Positions 43,300-55,356 are shown, counted from the stretch's first letter. The stretch: DNA of 64,000 nucleotides from Undaria pinnatifida (GCA_012845835.1 JABAKD010000001.1:13569184-13633183); one strand, 5' to 3'. Notes: generated from the sequence alone by a model not told the origin. A program made the numbers and translations.

Positions 43300-45990
43300 A
43301 CCCAGGCTGCGGTGTAGGGGTGTAACATTTGGGGCTTTCTTTTGCGGTGGCTCTGGATCACTTGCGCGAGTGACTCTCCTGTTCTTTTGCGGTCTCAAGC
43401 TTAAGTGCCGTATCAATTTTGCGAAATAAATCCGCAAGGGAAGGGCAAGCTACGCTGCGCCTTTGAAAACAAACGCCTGACGATTTGTCCGTGAGGCACA
43501 GGAGTCAGTCGTGCGAGCGGCTCATAACCTGAAACCCGGCAGCGAAAAAGGGGGCATCATAACATCATCGTAGCACCATCATACTAAGATCATCATAACA
43601 TCCCCCCTACCGTAGGCTTGGTCCTGAGGGTCCTCACTTGCTCAAGGAGCTCTAAGCATCCCCCAGTAACAGATTTTGATCGAGCTGAAAGCGCAAGTCG
43701 ATGAAACCAATTTGTGGCTTATTAGGTATATACAAGACATTAATTTTGCTAAACAATAATGAACTTTCGACGGTTTTGGGCTAAGGAGCCGTTTCATTCA
43801 GAAAATATATTTACCAAAAACTGCTGCGACCTCTATCGTAGCACGCGTCGAAGTCCTTGACGCATGCTACGGTATTGGTGCACCATATGTGTTCCTGAGG
43901 CTCCGCATTAACTGGGCTCTGTAAACGCGTGCTACGGGACCTGTAGAGGTGCATCGTTTTTTTTACTGAGGTCCCCTCACTCTCGGAGGTCACCAAGACC
44001 TCTACCAAAACTGATTGGAGTAAAGTAAAGCTGCACCGGATGAAAAATCCCATGGCCTAGGAACGCAACGATAGTCACCATACAAAACGAATGACCTGTT
44101 TCCGACGATTTGGGGTTAAGGAGCGCTGTCATTCAGAAAAAAAAGGTCAGACGAACGGTGCTACCTCTATTGTAGCGCGCGTCTGCACCTCGCCCAGAAT
44201 GCATTGTTTTGAGTTAACGTCAACCGCAACCCAATCACGAAACCCATGGCCAACGCATGGAGTGCATTCATACGATGCGTGCAAAGAAAGACTTGCAATG
44301 GATGGAATTGAATAGCATGCCCACGACGTTTGGGTTAGGGAGCCGTGTCATTCCGAAAACGGTAGTTGTTGCCAATATTGTTGCTACCTCTATCGTAACA
44401 CCCGGCTCTAGCGGCCGGTCTACATGTTCTCGACCTGTCTGTATTGGTTGGCCATAGAATTTCTCATGCGGGGAGCGTATTTGACCCATCCCATGGTAGG
44501 GGTTGCAGGTGTGGGATTAACTAATCATGTGCGTGTCCGGTTCAGCTCCTCAAGTCAGGAGCTAGCGGTTCGCCATTATTCAAGTTACTTCACGAGTACA
44601 TATATATTAAGGAATAGGGCATAGAATCTTGGTCGGGCTGCGCGAACGAATGCCTTCCAAGTCATGTTTCGGGCGAGATATTGAACTTATGTCAGGAGCT
44701 CAGAAACGTTCTGCTGCACCTCTACCGTGAGATGGCTCCTATATGACCATTAGATGCACCCTTGAGTTAGCGTTGTACGATATTGCGCTGCTGGGGGCCT
44801 GGCAACGGCTTCCAATCGAGAATACACGTGTAGGTAGAAGTGATTTTGCGTAATAAGTTTTAGAATTTTCAAGCCCACAACATAAGTTTTTCTTTCAGAG
44901 TCATCTCACGCTAAGGATGCTGCAGCAGATTCTAAGGATTCTCTGAGCTCCTAACGTGAGGAGTTCAGTATTTCTCCCGAAACATCACTTCGAAGGGTGC
45001 ATTCGTTGGCGCCCAACCCGACCAAGCTTTCTATTCGCTAAGGCCCTAAAACATATACCAAGTATACTCCTAAAATAGTCATTAACTAACCGATGGTTCA
45101 GCGCTTGAAGAGCTCAACCAGTCAGAAACGTTTGGTCAACAAAGACAACCCCTGCCGTGGGATGACCCTTCAGCAGTGAGGGAACAACACAAAAAACTTC
45201 TCCAAGGGTACACAAGTGAGCGGCACTTTAGAGCCTGGTTAGACGAGAGACCTGCAAGGAGTTGCGTGGACCTGCACCAAGCATTTCTTAAACGTAACGC
45301 GTTTCGTCAAACAATTCCGCACCTGGTTCGAAACCGGTGTGGTCCGACCACGCTTGTCAGGATGGTGTGACTATGGACTTCCCCCCTGTTCGACGCATGC
45401 TACGGTAGAGGTGCACCATTTTTGTTCTGTGCCTCCTTACTTTAGGAGGTTTAGACCTCACCCAAAACCTGAACGTGGTCAAATCTACACATGGTACCCG
45501 ATGGGCAACCCCATGGCCTACATATACAGCGAACATAACGCAAAAAGGTAACGAAATCCCGACGAATTTGGGTTAAGGAGCCCTGACATTCATAAACAGG
45601 TTCAGACAAAAAGTGCTTGTTCTATCGTAGAACGCGCCTGGTATCTGGACTCTCCCCACGTAGAACGCATGCTACGGTAGAGGTGCAACTTTTGTTTCTC
45701 TCCTCACAGACCAAGGCTACGGTAGGGGGGATGTCATGATGGACCCCAATTTTCGTTGCTGGGTTTGAGCGACTCGCACACAAGACTCTATCTATGTACT
45801 TCACGGAGATTGTTTTTTTTTTCAACGGCGCATAGCTTATCGTGCCACATTGCGGGTTTCTATTGCAAACTCAGAACAGCTTGAAAGCTTAAGATCGCAG
45901 AGGAGCGGGGGAGTCATTATTAATAGCGCGAGTGACCCCGAGCGACTGCAATAAAAGGCCTAGAAAGTGACCCCCCCACCGTAGCCTGGA
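43300..45990. repeat. Cluster of A, C and D inverted-repeat elements
   Basis: The order is C (43300-43625), truncated A (about 43630-43852), A (43924-44183), A right half (about 44318-44410), D (44485-44735), D (44895-45170), A (45399-45648) and C (45705-45990). Each was identified from its ends (A: GCTACGGTAGAGGTGCACC; C: GGCTACGGTAGGGGGG; D: the CAGGAGCT core) and from shared inner blocks. Reading frames inside the cluster are not conserved between copies. Confidence 0.75.
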
Positions 45991-46139
45991 TCCGTCCCAA
46001 AAACGCTTTTTGATGACTAAACTGGAAGGGCGACCCGGTGACTACACGCCCCATGGCCTAGATATCCGAACTATTTAGATTGATTGTGCAAAACGAGAAT
46101 GGCATTTCGAAGAAATTTTTGCCAGGGAGCTCGCCCCGA

Positions 46140-46520
46140 CAACCAGAAAGTATGTTTGCTACAGCTGCGAGTCGGTAGGGTTTAACGACAACTACCTAAT
46201 CGGTAGGTTCTGTTAGCAGCCGACAAATTGACTTTAGTCGGCAAGTTGGCTAACGAAAGCAGCTGATGGTCAGCCCACTTGCCTACTTAAAGGTGAGCGA
46301 AGCGAGCCTAATAAACCCCCCTCGGCCGGGGGCGAGGGGGGCGCCCAAAGCGGCAAAAAATATGCCCTACATTATTAAACGATCCCTCCAATAATACAAG
46401 CGTGGAGACTAAATAAGTCGGACAGTCGGCATCTTCGGTAAACGGCTAACTGTTAGTCAGACTAACAATTACTGTTGTAGTTGGTGGCGTAAGTCATGCC
46501 GACTCACAGCTCTACCGTTT
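46140..46520. other. Hairpin-rich island
   Basis: Three hairpins follow one another: GTTAGCAGCCGAC with GTCGGCAAGTTGGCTAAC (about 46215-46258); CCCCCCTCG with CGAGGGGGG around a GCCGGGGG loop (about 46316-46342); and GTTAGTC-A-GACTAAC (about 46453-46468). GGTGAGCGAAGCGAGCC lies between. No coding function is seen. Confidence 0.55.
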
Positions 46521-46719
46521 GCACTATATAGGCTGCCTCTATCGTACAGCCCACGTCCGCGTTCCTGCAAGTAGGTCAAGTAGGTTTAGACGCATGGCAC
46601 GGTAGAGGGGCACCATTCTTGCTGAGACTCCTCGTTGATGCCATGCTACACGGCAGCGGGGCACACTATGAGTATGAGATTAGCATCTGTTTTGAGGCTC
46701 TCTAATCGCGGAGCTTCAC

Positions 46720-47065
46720 ACATCTCGACGCGTTCTAGGATAGAGGCAGCACTTTTTCGCTGTTTTTGTTTTTTCTAGATGTGCGGGCTCCTTAACCCTA
46801 AGTCGTCGGGAATGCACTCTTTTTCTTTTGCTAACACGTTTCGTTGTATCCTAGGCCACGGGATAGTATATCGTGGAGCCCTCTTGGTTTTGCCTTATTA
46901 TGTAGATCATTATTTGGGTTAGGGTGTACGAGGTATAGGCCTCCTCAAGTGAAGAGGAGTATGAAGAAAAACGTCGTAAAACGCCTACACCGTGGGACGG
47001 CTTCGTCTATTATTAGTATGCAAAAAACGTGTTACTCTTATAATGCCGTAGCGCGCGTCAACTGA
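46720..47065. mobile_element. Inverted-repeat element A, diverged copy
   Basis: It opens CGACGCGTTCTAGGATAGAG and closes with CGTAGCGCGCGTC; the inner block is GGGCTCCTTAACCCTAAGTC. Confidence 0.55.
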
Positions 47066-47607
47066 GGTGTCCATGGCAATACATCTCATAGCACCCACAA
47101 CATGAAAACACCCAGAGCTTTTCACGGTCGGGAGGTTGCAAAACTCTCGCGGGTCGACTCGGGCCAGGCCATGAGGTTTACGGGTCGGATTGGGTGAGGT
47201 GTTTGTCAAGTATCACTGGTCAGGTCGGGTCACAGGTCGAGTCAGGACATCCTGCCCCGACCCAACGCGCGGCAAGTGGCCTGGCCCGTGGAATGCCGTG
47301 CAAAATTCCAAGGCCTGGGTACGAAGCAAATCATAACCAGAAACACAAAACGACGGGTATTCCATCCCTCAAGTGATTGGCATCACCTGGACCCCGTCCA
47401 AGTCGCAAATGGGTCTAACAAAACGAGACATGAGAACGAGTATGATACCTCTGCCGGCGTGTGCTACAGTCGGGGGGGTTCACGTTTGTTTCGAGATCGT
47501 GCTTGTGATAAATGGCTAGACCCTGGTGTTCCTCAATATGCTTTTCAGCTCCGCGATATGCTCTGTCACCATATAATATAGTTTGATAAGCCGTGCCAAG
47601 ACAAAAA

Positions 47608-48075
47608 GACGACCAAGGCTGCGTGCGGCAGGGGGGGCATGTCCCCTTTCTCACTGCCTGCTTTGAATCACTTGCCCTGGGTACCTCATTCACATAAACC
47701 TTCAGACGATTTGTTTGGCGTAAAGCGGAGCTTCCCGTTCCATTCGGGTTTCGTATGGAAAATATGCAGCACGAAAGCGTCTGAGACCACCAATAAAAAG
47801 GTAACTCGCGCGAGTGACCCCGAGTCTTTGCAAAAAAGGGGCCACAAAAGTGACCCCCTTACCGTAGCCTTTGTCTGACCGCCGTTGTTGACGGACGATA
47901 TTGACTGACGTTGTTGACTGACGTTATTGACTGATGTTGTTGACTGACGCTGTTGACTGACGTTGTTGACTGACGTTGTTGACTGACGTTGTTGACTGAC
48001 GTTGTTGGCGGATGTAGGGAGTCCTCGCACGAGTGGCCTACCTTGAAACTGTGGGTGCCCCCCCTACTCTAGCCT
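47608..48075. repeat. Element C copy, 13-bp minisatellite and a C right end
   Basis: Element C spans 47608-47880 (GACCAAGGCTG... and ...TACCGTAGCCTTTGTC). From about 47885 to 48007, GTTGTTGACTGAC is repeated about nine times with small changes. A second C right end follows (CGCACGAGTGG, then CCCCTACTCTAGCCTTAGTC) to 48072. The minisatellite therefore appears to have grown inside or beside a C element. Confidence 0.8.
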
Positions 48076-48356
48076 TAGTCTGCCGTAGAACGCCTTCTAA
48101 ACTTCCCTATGGGTTCCTAGTTTCACGGATCCAACCGCATGGGGCCTAAAGATGGGTGGATGTAGATGCCGTAATAAGAGCTTTGTATCGCATGGGAAGT
48201 GGCGAGGCACGAAACCGGTGCGGAGCATACCCAAGCTATCTTCTCTCAGAGAGGTAGCCACGGTGCGGTGAAAGAAGAGCTTCGAGTTTGGACAATACAA
48301 GTAGATCTCCATCCCCGTCTTGCGTCTAACCCGACTGGTTGAGTATCTTCTAGTAC

Positions 48357-48527
48357 CTGCATTTCGTCGAGCTTCTCATCTGGAACGGCCCTCAGCGTTC
48401 TGATCATCGCTGGTCCCACTTGGTCCGGCGAAAATATGAACGAAAACGTTGCCCAATCGAATTGCTCCTGGAACGGCCGGATTATGTCTCGAGCAACGAA
48501 AACCGGTATGGCTCCGGAGCTCATGAC
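48357..48527 (-). CDS. GT47 exostosin-family glycosyltransferase (right gene), exon d
   Basis: The exon gives 57 codons, phase 0 at both ends. The acceptor is TTTTTTCTCAAG|GTCATG and the donor is ATGCAG|GTACTA. The translation begins VMSSGAIPVFVARDIIRPFQ and continues EQFDWATFSFIFSPDQVGPA, then RTLRAVPDEKLDEMQ. This is the C-terminal half of the exostosin domain, with the GAIPVFV strand, the LPF-like turn and the DW motif. Joined to the exon ending at 49610 it reads RLGE|VMSSGAIPV without a gap. The open frame continues into the intron for about 30 codons before a stop, but those residues look unlike the family. The last exon is not recognised downstream. Confidence 0.88.
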
Positions 48528-48935
48528 CTTGAGAAAAAACGCGCAACAAGGTGAACCGTGGGGCATGCCATGGAAGAGGACCGGGGGGGGCGGTGGGAAG
48601 GGGCGCGGGTGAGACTGGTTGATTTTTGAGGCGCCACATGGAGGGACGCAATATGTTTGCTTACTCAAACAACCGAAAAGGTTTGACGAGAGAGATTGTT
48701 TTCGACCTAACTAACACTGTCAGACCAGGTCTCATGTTTGACGGGGACTGTAGATATCAGAACATAAATTCGCGCATTGTCCCATCCCCCAGACCCCCCC
48801 CATACCCCGCCATCCGCCCATGTTTTATCCACCAACCTTCCCCGACTCTCCCGCCCTGGCGTGCCGATCCCCACCCTCTTCGTTCACCCTCTTACCCACT
48901 CATTGGCTTACCCAAAATGCGTTTGGCTGTTAGCA

Positions 48936-49533
48936 CCCGACGCGTTCTACGATAGAGGTATCCCTTTTTGTCTGAACCGGTTTCTGAACGGCAGGGCTCC
49001 TTGACCTAAATTCATAAATATTTTCGTGTTTGATTTTTGCATGATCTTTGCTGTATATGCATAGTCTAGACCATGGTGTTGCCCATCGGGTACCATGTGA
49101 CCAATGGTTACGGTAGGGGGGGGGGGGCCGGGGCGCCTTTGTAGGGACCTTTCTTTGCAGTGGCTCGGAGTCCGTCCCGCGAGTGACCCCCTGTTTCGTG
49201 CGCCCACAGGCCTTCTTGGTGCTGTTTAATTTTGTCGATACCATACTATGAATCCGCAAAGGAATGGTCAGCCACGCTGCGCCAAGCCAATCACCTAAAG
49301 TCCATTCGCTCGTGGGGCAGAGAGTCCCTCGCGCGAGTGGCTCTAGTCCAGTATCTAATAGTGAAAATTGGGGGTACCCCCCGACCGTGGGGCCCTTTGT
49401 AAAAAAATAAAATTTAAAAAATTCTGAGGATTTTGGGTCAATCTTAAGGAGGTGTCTTAAGCCGTCTAAACCTCCTAAAGTAAGGACCCTCAGAGAAGAA
49501 ATGGTTTAGCACCTCTACCGTACCACGCGTCAC
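48936..49533. mobile_element. Element A interrupted by a nested element C
   Basis: Left A part (48936-49082): GACGCGTTCTACGATAGAGG, then GAACGGCAGGGCTCCTTGAC. Nested C (about 49083-49394): GACCAATGGTTACGGTAGGG through GGGGTACCCCCCGACCGTGG. Right A part (49395-49533): GATTTTGGGTCAATCTTAAG, CCTCCTAAAGTAAGGACCCT, then GCACCTCTACCGTACCACGC. C is therefore younger than this A copy. The unit lies in the intron between GT47 exons c and d. Confidence 0.75.
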
Positions 49534-49609
49534 CTCGCCTTCCCACCCTTCCGTCTAGGCTGCCTAGCTAGAAGCGGTTCCTATCCCAGCATATGAACGT
49601 ATTTCGCAC

Positions 49610-49861
49610 CTCCCCCAAACGGTAGGTTCCTGGTGAGCGGCCGGCAGGGACCAGTCCGAAGGTTGTGTCCATGAGGGTTTCGTAGTCGTGCTCGCCGTAA
49701 AGCGACTGCAGCCCTTGGCAAAGCTCCACGTTCTCCTGCAGCAGGTGCTCTCCGTGGAGTTCGAAGCAATGCATCGACATCACCACTCCGTTTTTTTCGT
49801 CGTGAAGAGGGAGGATGCTCAGTCTTTCTTCTGATCCGTGCCCGCTCAGGTAGAGATTGCC
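49610..49861 (-). CDS. GT47 exostosin-family glycosyltransferase (right gene), exon c
   Basis: The exon gives 84 codons, phase 0 at both ends. The acceptor is CATTCGCAG|GGCAAT and the donor is GGGGAG|GTGCGA. The translation has GNLYLSGHGSEERLSILPLH, then VVMSMHCFELHGEHL, YGEHDYETLMDTTFGLVPAG and RSPGTYRLGE. The FGLVPAGRSPGTYRLGE segment is the signature of the exostosin domain (F-x-L-x-P-x-G-x-S-x-x-S/T-x-R-L-x-E), thought to shape the nucleotide-sugar site. The frame joins without a gap to exon b (FFLTIK|GNLYLSG) and exon d. Confidence 0.92.
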
Positions 49862-49869
49862 CTGCGAAT

Positions 49870-50715
49870 GCCGATCAGTATTTTTCAATGAAACAGGTGC
49901 AAGGGGGGTTGGTTGGCTGGCTCACGGGGGCGGCGGTCTGGACGCCATAGGTGGAATCAGGGGGGAGAAGAGTGGAGAAGGTGGAGATTTGTCAATTGTA
50001 TCAAGTTGTATAAAGTTTTAATCAAGTGTGACGGCGGGGCGTTGTCCTGCGAATCCAAAATAATGCAAGCACACACAATATTGTTATACCTGTTAGTGAA
50101 ACCACGAGTTCCACCGCATCTTCCGTAGCGGATTACAGTATCACAAACCATTCCGAATATACCAATCAGACTTGGTACAAGCAATAGCATATATGGTCGT
50201 TATAATGTATAGCTATTAGTTTGGCATAGTTAGATATGTGGAGCCTGATTTTAGCTCAAAAGAGTTGGCGTAGCTTGGCCGTTTTGCTTTTTGCAGTCGG
50301 AAGGGACTGGTTTTCGTAGTAGTCCACAGTTTCCGCCGGCAGATAATCCCTTCGAACCTCGACACAGGACACCGGCATAAGCATTCTGTGTTATTTTTCG
50401 TGAAGGGGGATAAAGCTGAAGCATTGCTTATCCATGCCCGGTTAGATAGGCATTGCCACGCAGGCTACAATAGAGGTGAACCACTGTTTTTCCGAGGTTT
50501 TTCACTTTAGGGGCTTAAGGCGCGCCCTTCTTGATCCTTCTTAACCCAAAAAAATGATGAAACGCTCGTTAACTAAAATCGCTGCTTTTGGAGGGGGGCT
50601 ACTCATGTTTTGCTTGCCTTAGTCATTTGACCATTGACCACGCATCCCTTTCGAGACGGAGCACCGCTCCTACTCCTAAGTGTAATAGAGACAGTGTAAT
50701 AGAGACACCACCAAC
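49870..50715. other. Intron sequence, unassigned
   Basis: This is part of the intron between exons b and c. There is an isolated half of element B near 50555-50630 (AAACGCTCGTTAAC, GGAGGGGGGCTACTC); otherwise nothing is seen. Confidence 0.4.
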
Positions 50716-52735
50716 ATTTGGGCGCTCATTTCGCTTTTTCCGTATGTATGTTACATAGAAACTGTTCGCTTATCCTACCCCCTTCCTGTTTGGCTGTCTG
50801 TGGCCACCATTTATCTCCTATAATATGGATCGGTTTCTCGGTACCCTCCAGTCTACCAAACTCTTCCATGCCACATTTGTCTGATTTGCTCATCTCCTTG
50901 TCTAACGTGCCCCGTTCCTTCTTGTATACTTCACATTCTTCTACCATGTGAACCCTACTCTCTATTGCTGTCCCACAACGGCACATATCTGTAGCAACGT
51001 GTTCCCCCTCCAGACTATTGGTATATGTCTTTCTTCTTTCTGGCAGTTCCACGTCCCCTACACGAAACCGCTGTTTTAACATTTTCGCGTAGTCCATTGA
51101 GCCGTGCAATCGGGTACGTTTTCATTCCAGCATATATATTTCCCTCAACCCCCCGTATATCTCTGAGTGCTTCTCCTCTTTCACATTATTTCTTATTGCT
51201 AGCCTTTCTTTCCCTTTATTCTATTATCTCTTTTACTTATGCCTTGTACCCGCCAAACTTCTCTAAGTTCTATAGACAGTACCTCTAATTGGTCTCCCCC
51301 TAAATCCTTCCCTATTTGGTCGATTACGTTATCCCTTCTTATTCCCCAGTACGCCATTTTGTTATTTTTTATTTTCTCCCATACAGCCCTATCAACCATG
51401 GCCGGCAACCCCTTTTCTAGCACATGCTTGCTTTATGCTGCTATTTCAACTTTCTCGCGTCTCTTTTTGTTTTAAGTGGGTACATTCGTACATTCCCAGT
51501 TCACTGCTCTTAATACTACTGTAGTATTCGTCGCACTTGAGCATCCCAGTATATATTTAGCTGTTGTTTTCTGCACGCTGTTTCCAGTTGTTTTACGAAC
51601 TTCGCGTTCCTTTCCATACTTCTCCTGCATGCTCAAACTTTGGTACAATCACATTCATCGCAATTCCTCTCTTAATCCTAGTGTCAAGGTGCGGGTGCGT
51701 TAGGATCGCATCTCTTGCCTACTTGTGATTTACCCTTCCTGTTACGTTCGCTATGTGTGCATCTCAAGAACAGTCCTTTGAGATCTGTATGCCAAGGTAC
51801 GTATACTGGTCTACGATCGGTAGTTCATCTTCGCCCCACCTCCATTTGAAATTTACCGGACTTAGACCTTATCTTCGTTTTATACAAGTACTTCTACGCT
51901 TTTTTTCACGTTCGCTGTCACCCTCCATGCCCTAATGTATGCTTATACCTTCTCTAAGTGTTCCTGCCATCCTTCTGGTGTTTCTAATATCCCCACGAAA
52001 TCATCCGCAAACATCAACCCCGACACCGTAGCTTACCCCACCGTGACTCCTTGCTTTGCTGCTTCGACTGCTACTATCATGTTATATCAATATATACCTT
52101 GAATATATTGGTTGATAGTGTACATCCCTGTGCAACTTCTTGCAAAATATCAACATATTATCTGGAAACGTCCCCGTCCAGCATCGCAGCATTTTTCGCA
52201 CATACATTCCGTCTTTCCTCTGACCCCAATTCTCCACACATTTTTCCACGGCCAATTCCTCCATACATACTGTGTCGTAGGCCTTCATTACATCTAAGAG
52301 GAAACAGTACGTCGTTGGCCCGGCCGTCTTTCCTACCTTGAACTATCTTGCCTAGTCTGTACACATATTCTACGCAACTACGGCTTGGCCTAAATCCTGC
52401 TTGCCCTTCGCTTATGTTTTCGCCCTTCTCCAGCATTGTTCCCGTTCTATCGTTCAAAGTCTTACGTAATGTTTTGCCTACGGTGCTTATTAGCGTTATC
52501 CCCAGGTAATTCCCCGGGTCAGCCTTATCCCCTTTTCCTGAACAAGTTTACGGCTACTCCTTCACTCCAACTCTTAGGAGCGTTCTCGTTTATCCATATC
52601 CAATTGTACATCATAACCATCATGGCCAGCATACCTTCTCCCCCGTACTTCGTACAGTCATTCGCTATTTTATCTGCCCCTGCTGTCTTTCTATTCTTGA
52701 GTTGAGTTTAGCTACACACGTATTTACTGCTTCGG
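50715..52735 (-). mobile_element. Second LINE type, decayed, with FADD box
   Basis: On the minus strand, in order: ISEGQAGFRPSRSCVEYVYR and LGKIVQGRKDG (RT start, about 52420-52330); GLMFADDFVGILETPEGWQE (catalytic FADD, about 52022-51955); FKWRWGEDELPIVDQYTYLG (about 51855); PAMVDRAVWEKIKNNKMAYW (about 51405); and at the end MCRCGTAIESRVHMVEECEV (about 50985-50925), a C-x-C...H...C pattern seen at the C terminus of many LINE ORF2 proteins. Many stops and frameshifts separate the pieces. It inserted into the GT47 intron between exons b and c. It differs clearly from the 36-kb family. Confidence 0.85.
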
Positions 52736-52749
52736 GCGGGGGGGGGGGG

Positions 52750-54205
52750 GTTCTATCGTAGGATCAGTTAGGGGCACCTTAGACCCCTCCAAAAACCTAT
52801 TTGGAAACAAAAATTTAGAACTCATACCGCATGAACAATCAATCCCATCGCCTATATATACTAAAGGTGTACTACAGCGAAAATCGTGCATTGCAGAGAA
52901 AGAACGAAATTTTCGACGATTTTGGGTCAAGAAACTCTGTCATTCGGGAATGTGTTTTGACAAAAAAGTTATACTTAATGCTATATCGTAGCACCGGACC
53001 CATGGTACCGCAGAGGTGTGCACCGTTCAAAAACCTGATTGGGAATATAAAGGCTAAACCTGCTACCGGGTGAACAACCAACCCCATCGCCTACACAGAG
53101 AGGTGCATAACGAAAATCGTGCAGAGAAAGAACGAAACTTTCGACGATTTTGGGCTAAGAACCCCCGTTATTCAGAAACTTTTTCGGCAAAAAAATAGTG
53201 CTACTTCTATATCGTAGCACCTGATCTATGGGCTACCGTAGAGGTGCAACCGTTTCTTTTCCGAGGTGCGCTCATCATTTGAAAAGCTGTATACCCCAAA
53301 CACGAACTGATTCTTGGATGAAAAAGATACAAATGCGCTTCCTGATGAACAATCCGATGGCCTAGCTAGCTACAGTAGTAGGTATACAACGAAAAAACGT
53401 CAAAACAAAACGTGTGAAATTCCGACCGTTTTGGGTTAAAGAGCCGCATCATTCACAAATCGTCCCCCCCAAAAAAATGGTGTAACTTAATACCTCTTTC
53501 GTAGCACGCGTCCATGCGCCGGAAGACGCGCGCTACGGTAGAGGCCGAACCTTTTATTGGTTGTTGAATCGTTTTCCGAATGGCGGAGCTCATTTACCCA
53601 AAAATTGTGGTACAAAGTTTACCCTCTTTGTTTTCGCGCGACAAATCTAGTTGTATCTCCTCGTTCTTGATCAGCCAATACAGAATACTTTGTGTATACA
53701 TACATACCTAGGGCGTACGATCGATTGTTCGTCAGGGTTGCACTGCTGCTGCTGTCATTGTGTGTCAGGTTTTGGGATAATAAGAAGATAAAGGGCTCCT
53801 CAGAAATGAGGAGTCTTCCGAAACAAATGGGCGCTCGTTTATTTACTACCTACCGTGTAGCATGCGTCGGGAGACGGTTGTTTGTGTGCCTGGTGTAGGT
53901 GTGAAGGTGTCGAGACACGCGCTGCGGTAGGTGTACACTGGCTCTTTTTTTTTCGCGCTTCTGAGGCTCATGACATATTGAGGAGCTACGATCACTATAT
54001 AAAGTACACACCTCGCCGAAAGACTGATATAGAGTGAACTCAAAAGTGAAGACCGATCTTTTTACCAGATCCATGGCCCAGGTATACCACAAGCGAATCA
54101 CGTTGCAAACGCAAGAATTAATGGCATCCCGAGGCGTTGGGGTGAAGGGGTGCCGTCATTCATACGCCCACTGTAGCTGTATTCACAATCGTAGCACGCG
54201 TCTCG
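52750..54205. repeat. Row of five element-A copies
   Basis: The copies lie at about 52752-52999, 53002-53227, 53230-53514, 53524-53872 and 53912-54202, almost end to end. Each has a left TAGAGGTG-like end and a right CTATCGTAGCACGCGTC-like end, with CGATTTTGGGTCAAGAA, CATTCAGAAAC and AACAATCCGATGGCCTA type inner blocks. Confidence 0.7.
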
Positions 54206-54314
54206 GCGGTATCGAGGCTAACCCAGTATCACCCAGTGTTACTAGTGCTACTAGAGCTTCGGAGGACGAACACAAAAAGGCTATGGTAGGGCCGGGTGCC
54301 CCTAAATGCGGTGT

Positions 54315-54583
54315 GACTACTTCAGGCGTGCTACGATAGAGGTATGGCTTTTCGTCTGAAACGGTTTCTGACAGACGGGGCTTCTTAACCCAAAATCGTC
54401 GGAAATAGGCCATTTTTTTCTGTTGCCTGATTCTAGTCAAGTACCTCAGTCATGGGAGTTTTCATCCGGTGGAAATTCTGTCTTCCTCCAGACCAATTTT
54501 TGGTAGAGGTGTTGAGCTCCCAAATTGAGGAACACCTCAGACAAAAAAAGTGGTGCACCTCTATCGTAGCCCGCGGCCAACTG
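54315..54583. mobile_element. Inverted-repeat element A, good copy
   Basis: The left end is GGCGTGCTACGATAGAGGTA and the right end GGTGCACCTCTATCGTAGCC. The inner block is ACGGGGCTTCTTAACCCAAA then ATCGTCGGAAATAGGCC. Confidence 0.85.
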
Positions 54584-54771
54584 TTGTAGTGCGTTTTCAC
54601 CACTCGCACAGGGGGACCCTGTGTGCTTCATTCACTCGAGAAAAGCACGTTGGGCGGTTTTGTTTGACGCAGCGAAGCTTACCGTTCCGGTGCGGATTCG
54701 CACCGCTAACTAAGCTGAACCAGATCGAAATGCTTCAGACGGCGACGGAACAGGAGAGTCACTCGCGCGAG

Positions 54772-55037
54772 TTGACGCGTGCTACGATAGAGGTTGAGCT
54801 TTTCGTCTGAGATGGTTTCCGAATGACGGGGCTTCTTAACCCAAAATCGTCGGAAACAGGCCCTTTTTTTGTGCATGATTCTCGCTGTGTACCTGAGGCT
54901 ATGGGATTGTTCATCCTGTAGCAGTTTTTATTCTTCTCCAAATCCGTTCTTGGGATTAGAGGTCTGAAGCTCCTAAATTGAGGGGTAGTATTGGAACAAA
55001 AAAGGGGTGTGCAACACCTCTATCGTGGCAGGCGTCA
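54772..55037. mobile_element. Inverted-repeat element A, best-preserved ends
   Basis: The left end is GACGCGTGCTACGATAGAGG and the right end CACCTCTATCGTGGCAGGCG. The inner block GGGGCTTCTTAACCCAAAAT then CGTCGGAAACAGGCCC is nearly identical to the copy at 54315. Confidence 0.88.
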
Positions 55038-55256
55038 GTGACCCCGCGCCACTGCAGCAAGCAAAAGCTGATACACTTTTCCCCCCCCTACCGAATTATT
55101 TTGATCCGACGCTGGCTATCTAGAGGAAACGGTGGTGACATTTAATTCATCCAGACGAATGGAAGGCATTAAGCTGCTAGGCGTTACTTCCCTTCCACGT
55201 TCCCAAGGGAAAGGGGATACGAACTATTCGCGGCTTCCGTTTCTGCACTGCCACAC

Positions 55257-55356
55257 CTTGATCGTGAGGAAGAACTCCCGCTCGCGAGGGGAGATGCCCG
55301 CGAACTGCTTGAACTGTTTCTTGGGGCACAGCGGCACGGAAATGTCGTAACCGCTC
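55257..55356 (-). CDS. GT47 exostosin-family glycosyltransferase (right gene), exon b
   Basis: The exon has 100 nt: one nucleotide completing a codon, then 33 codons ending in phase 0. The acceptor is TTGCGCAG|GAGCGG and the donor is ATCAAG|GTGTGG. The translation is SGYDISVPLCPKKQFKQFAG then ISPREREFFLTIK, the GYDxSxP strand and R-x-x-F-L-T-x-K/F strand in the middle of the exostosin domain. The 9 codons directly upstream (VLHADIMLR) also look family-like, so the true acceptor may be farther upstream. A 20-30 residue stretch expected between this exon and exon a is otherwise missing. Confidence 0.85.

Noticed and set aside
48246-48356. Continuation of the GT47 exon after the donor at 48357
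   Set aside because: The 37 extra codons are open but unlike the family C terminus, and a good GT donor follows ATGCAG.
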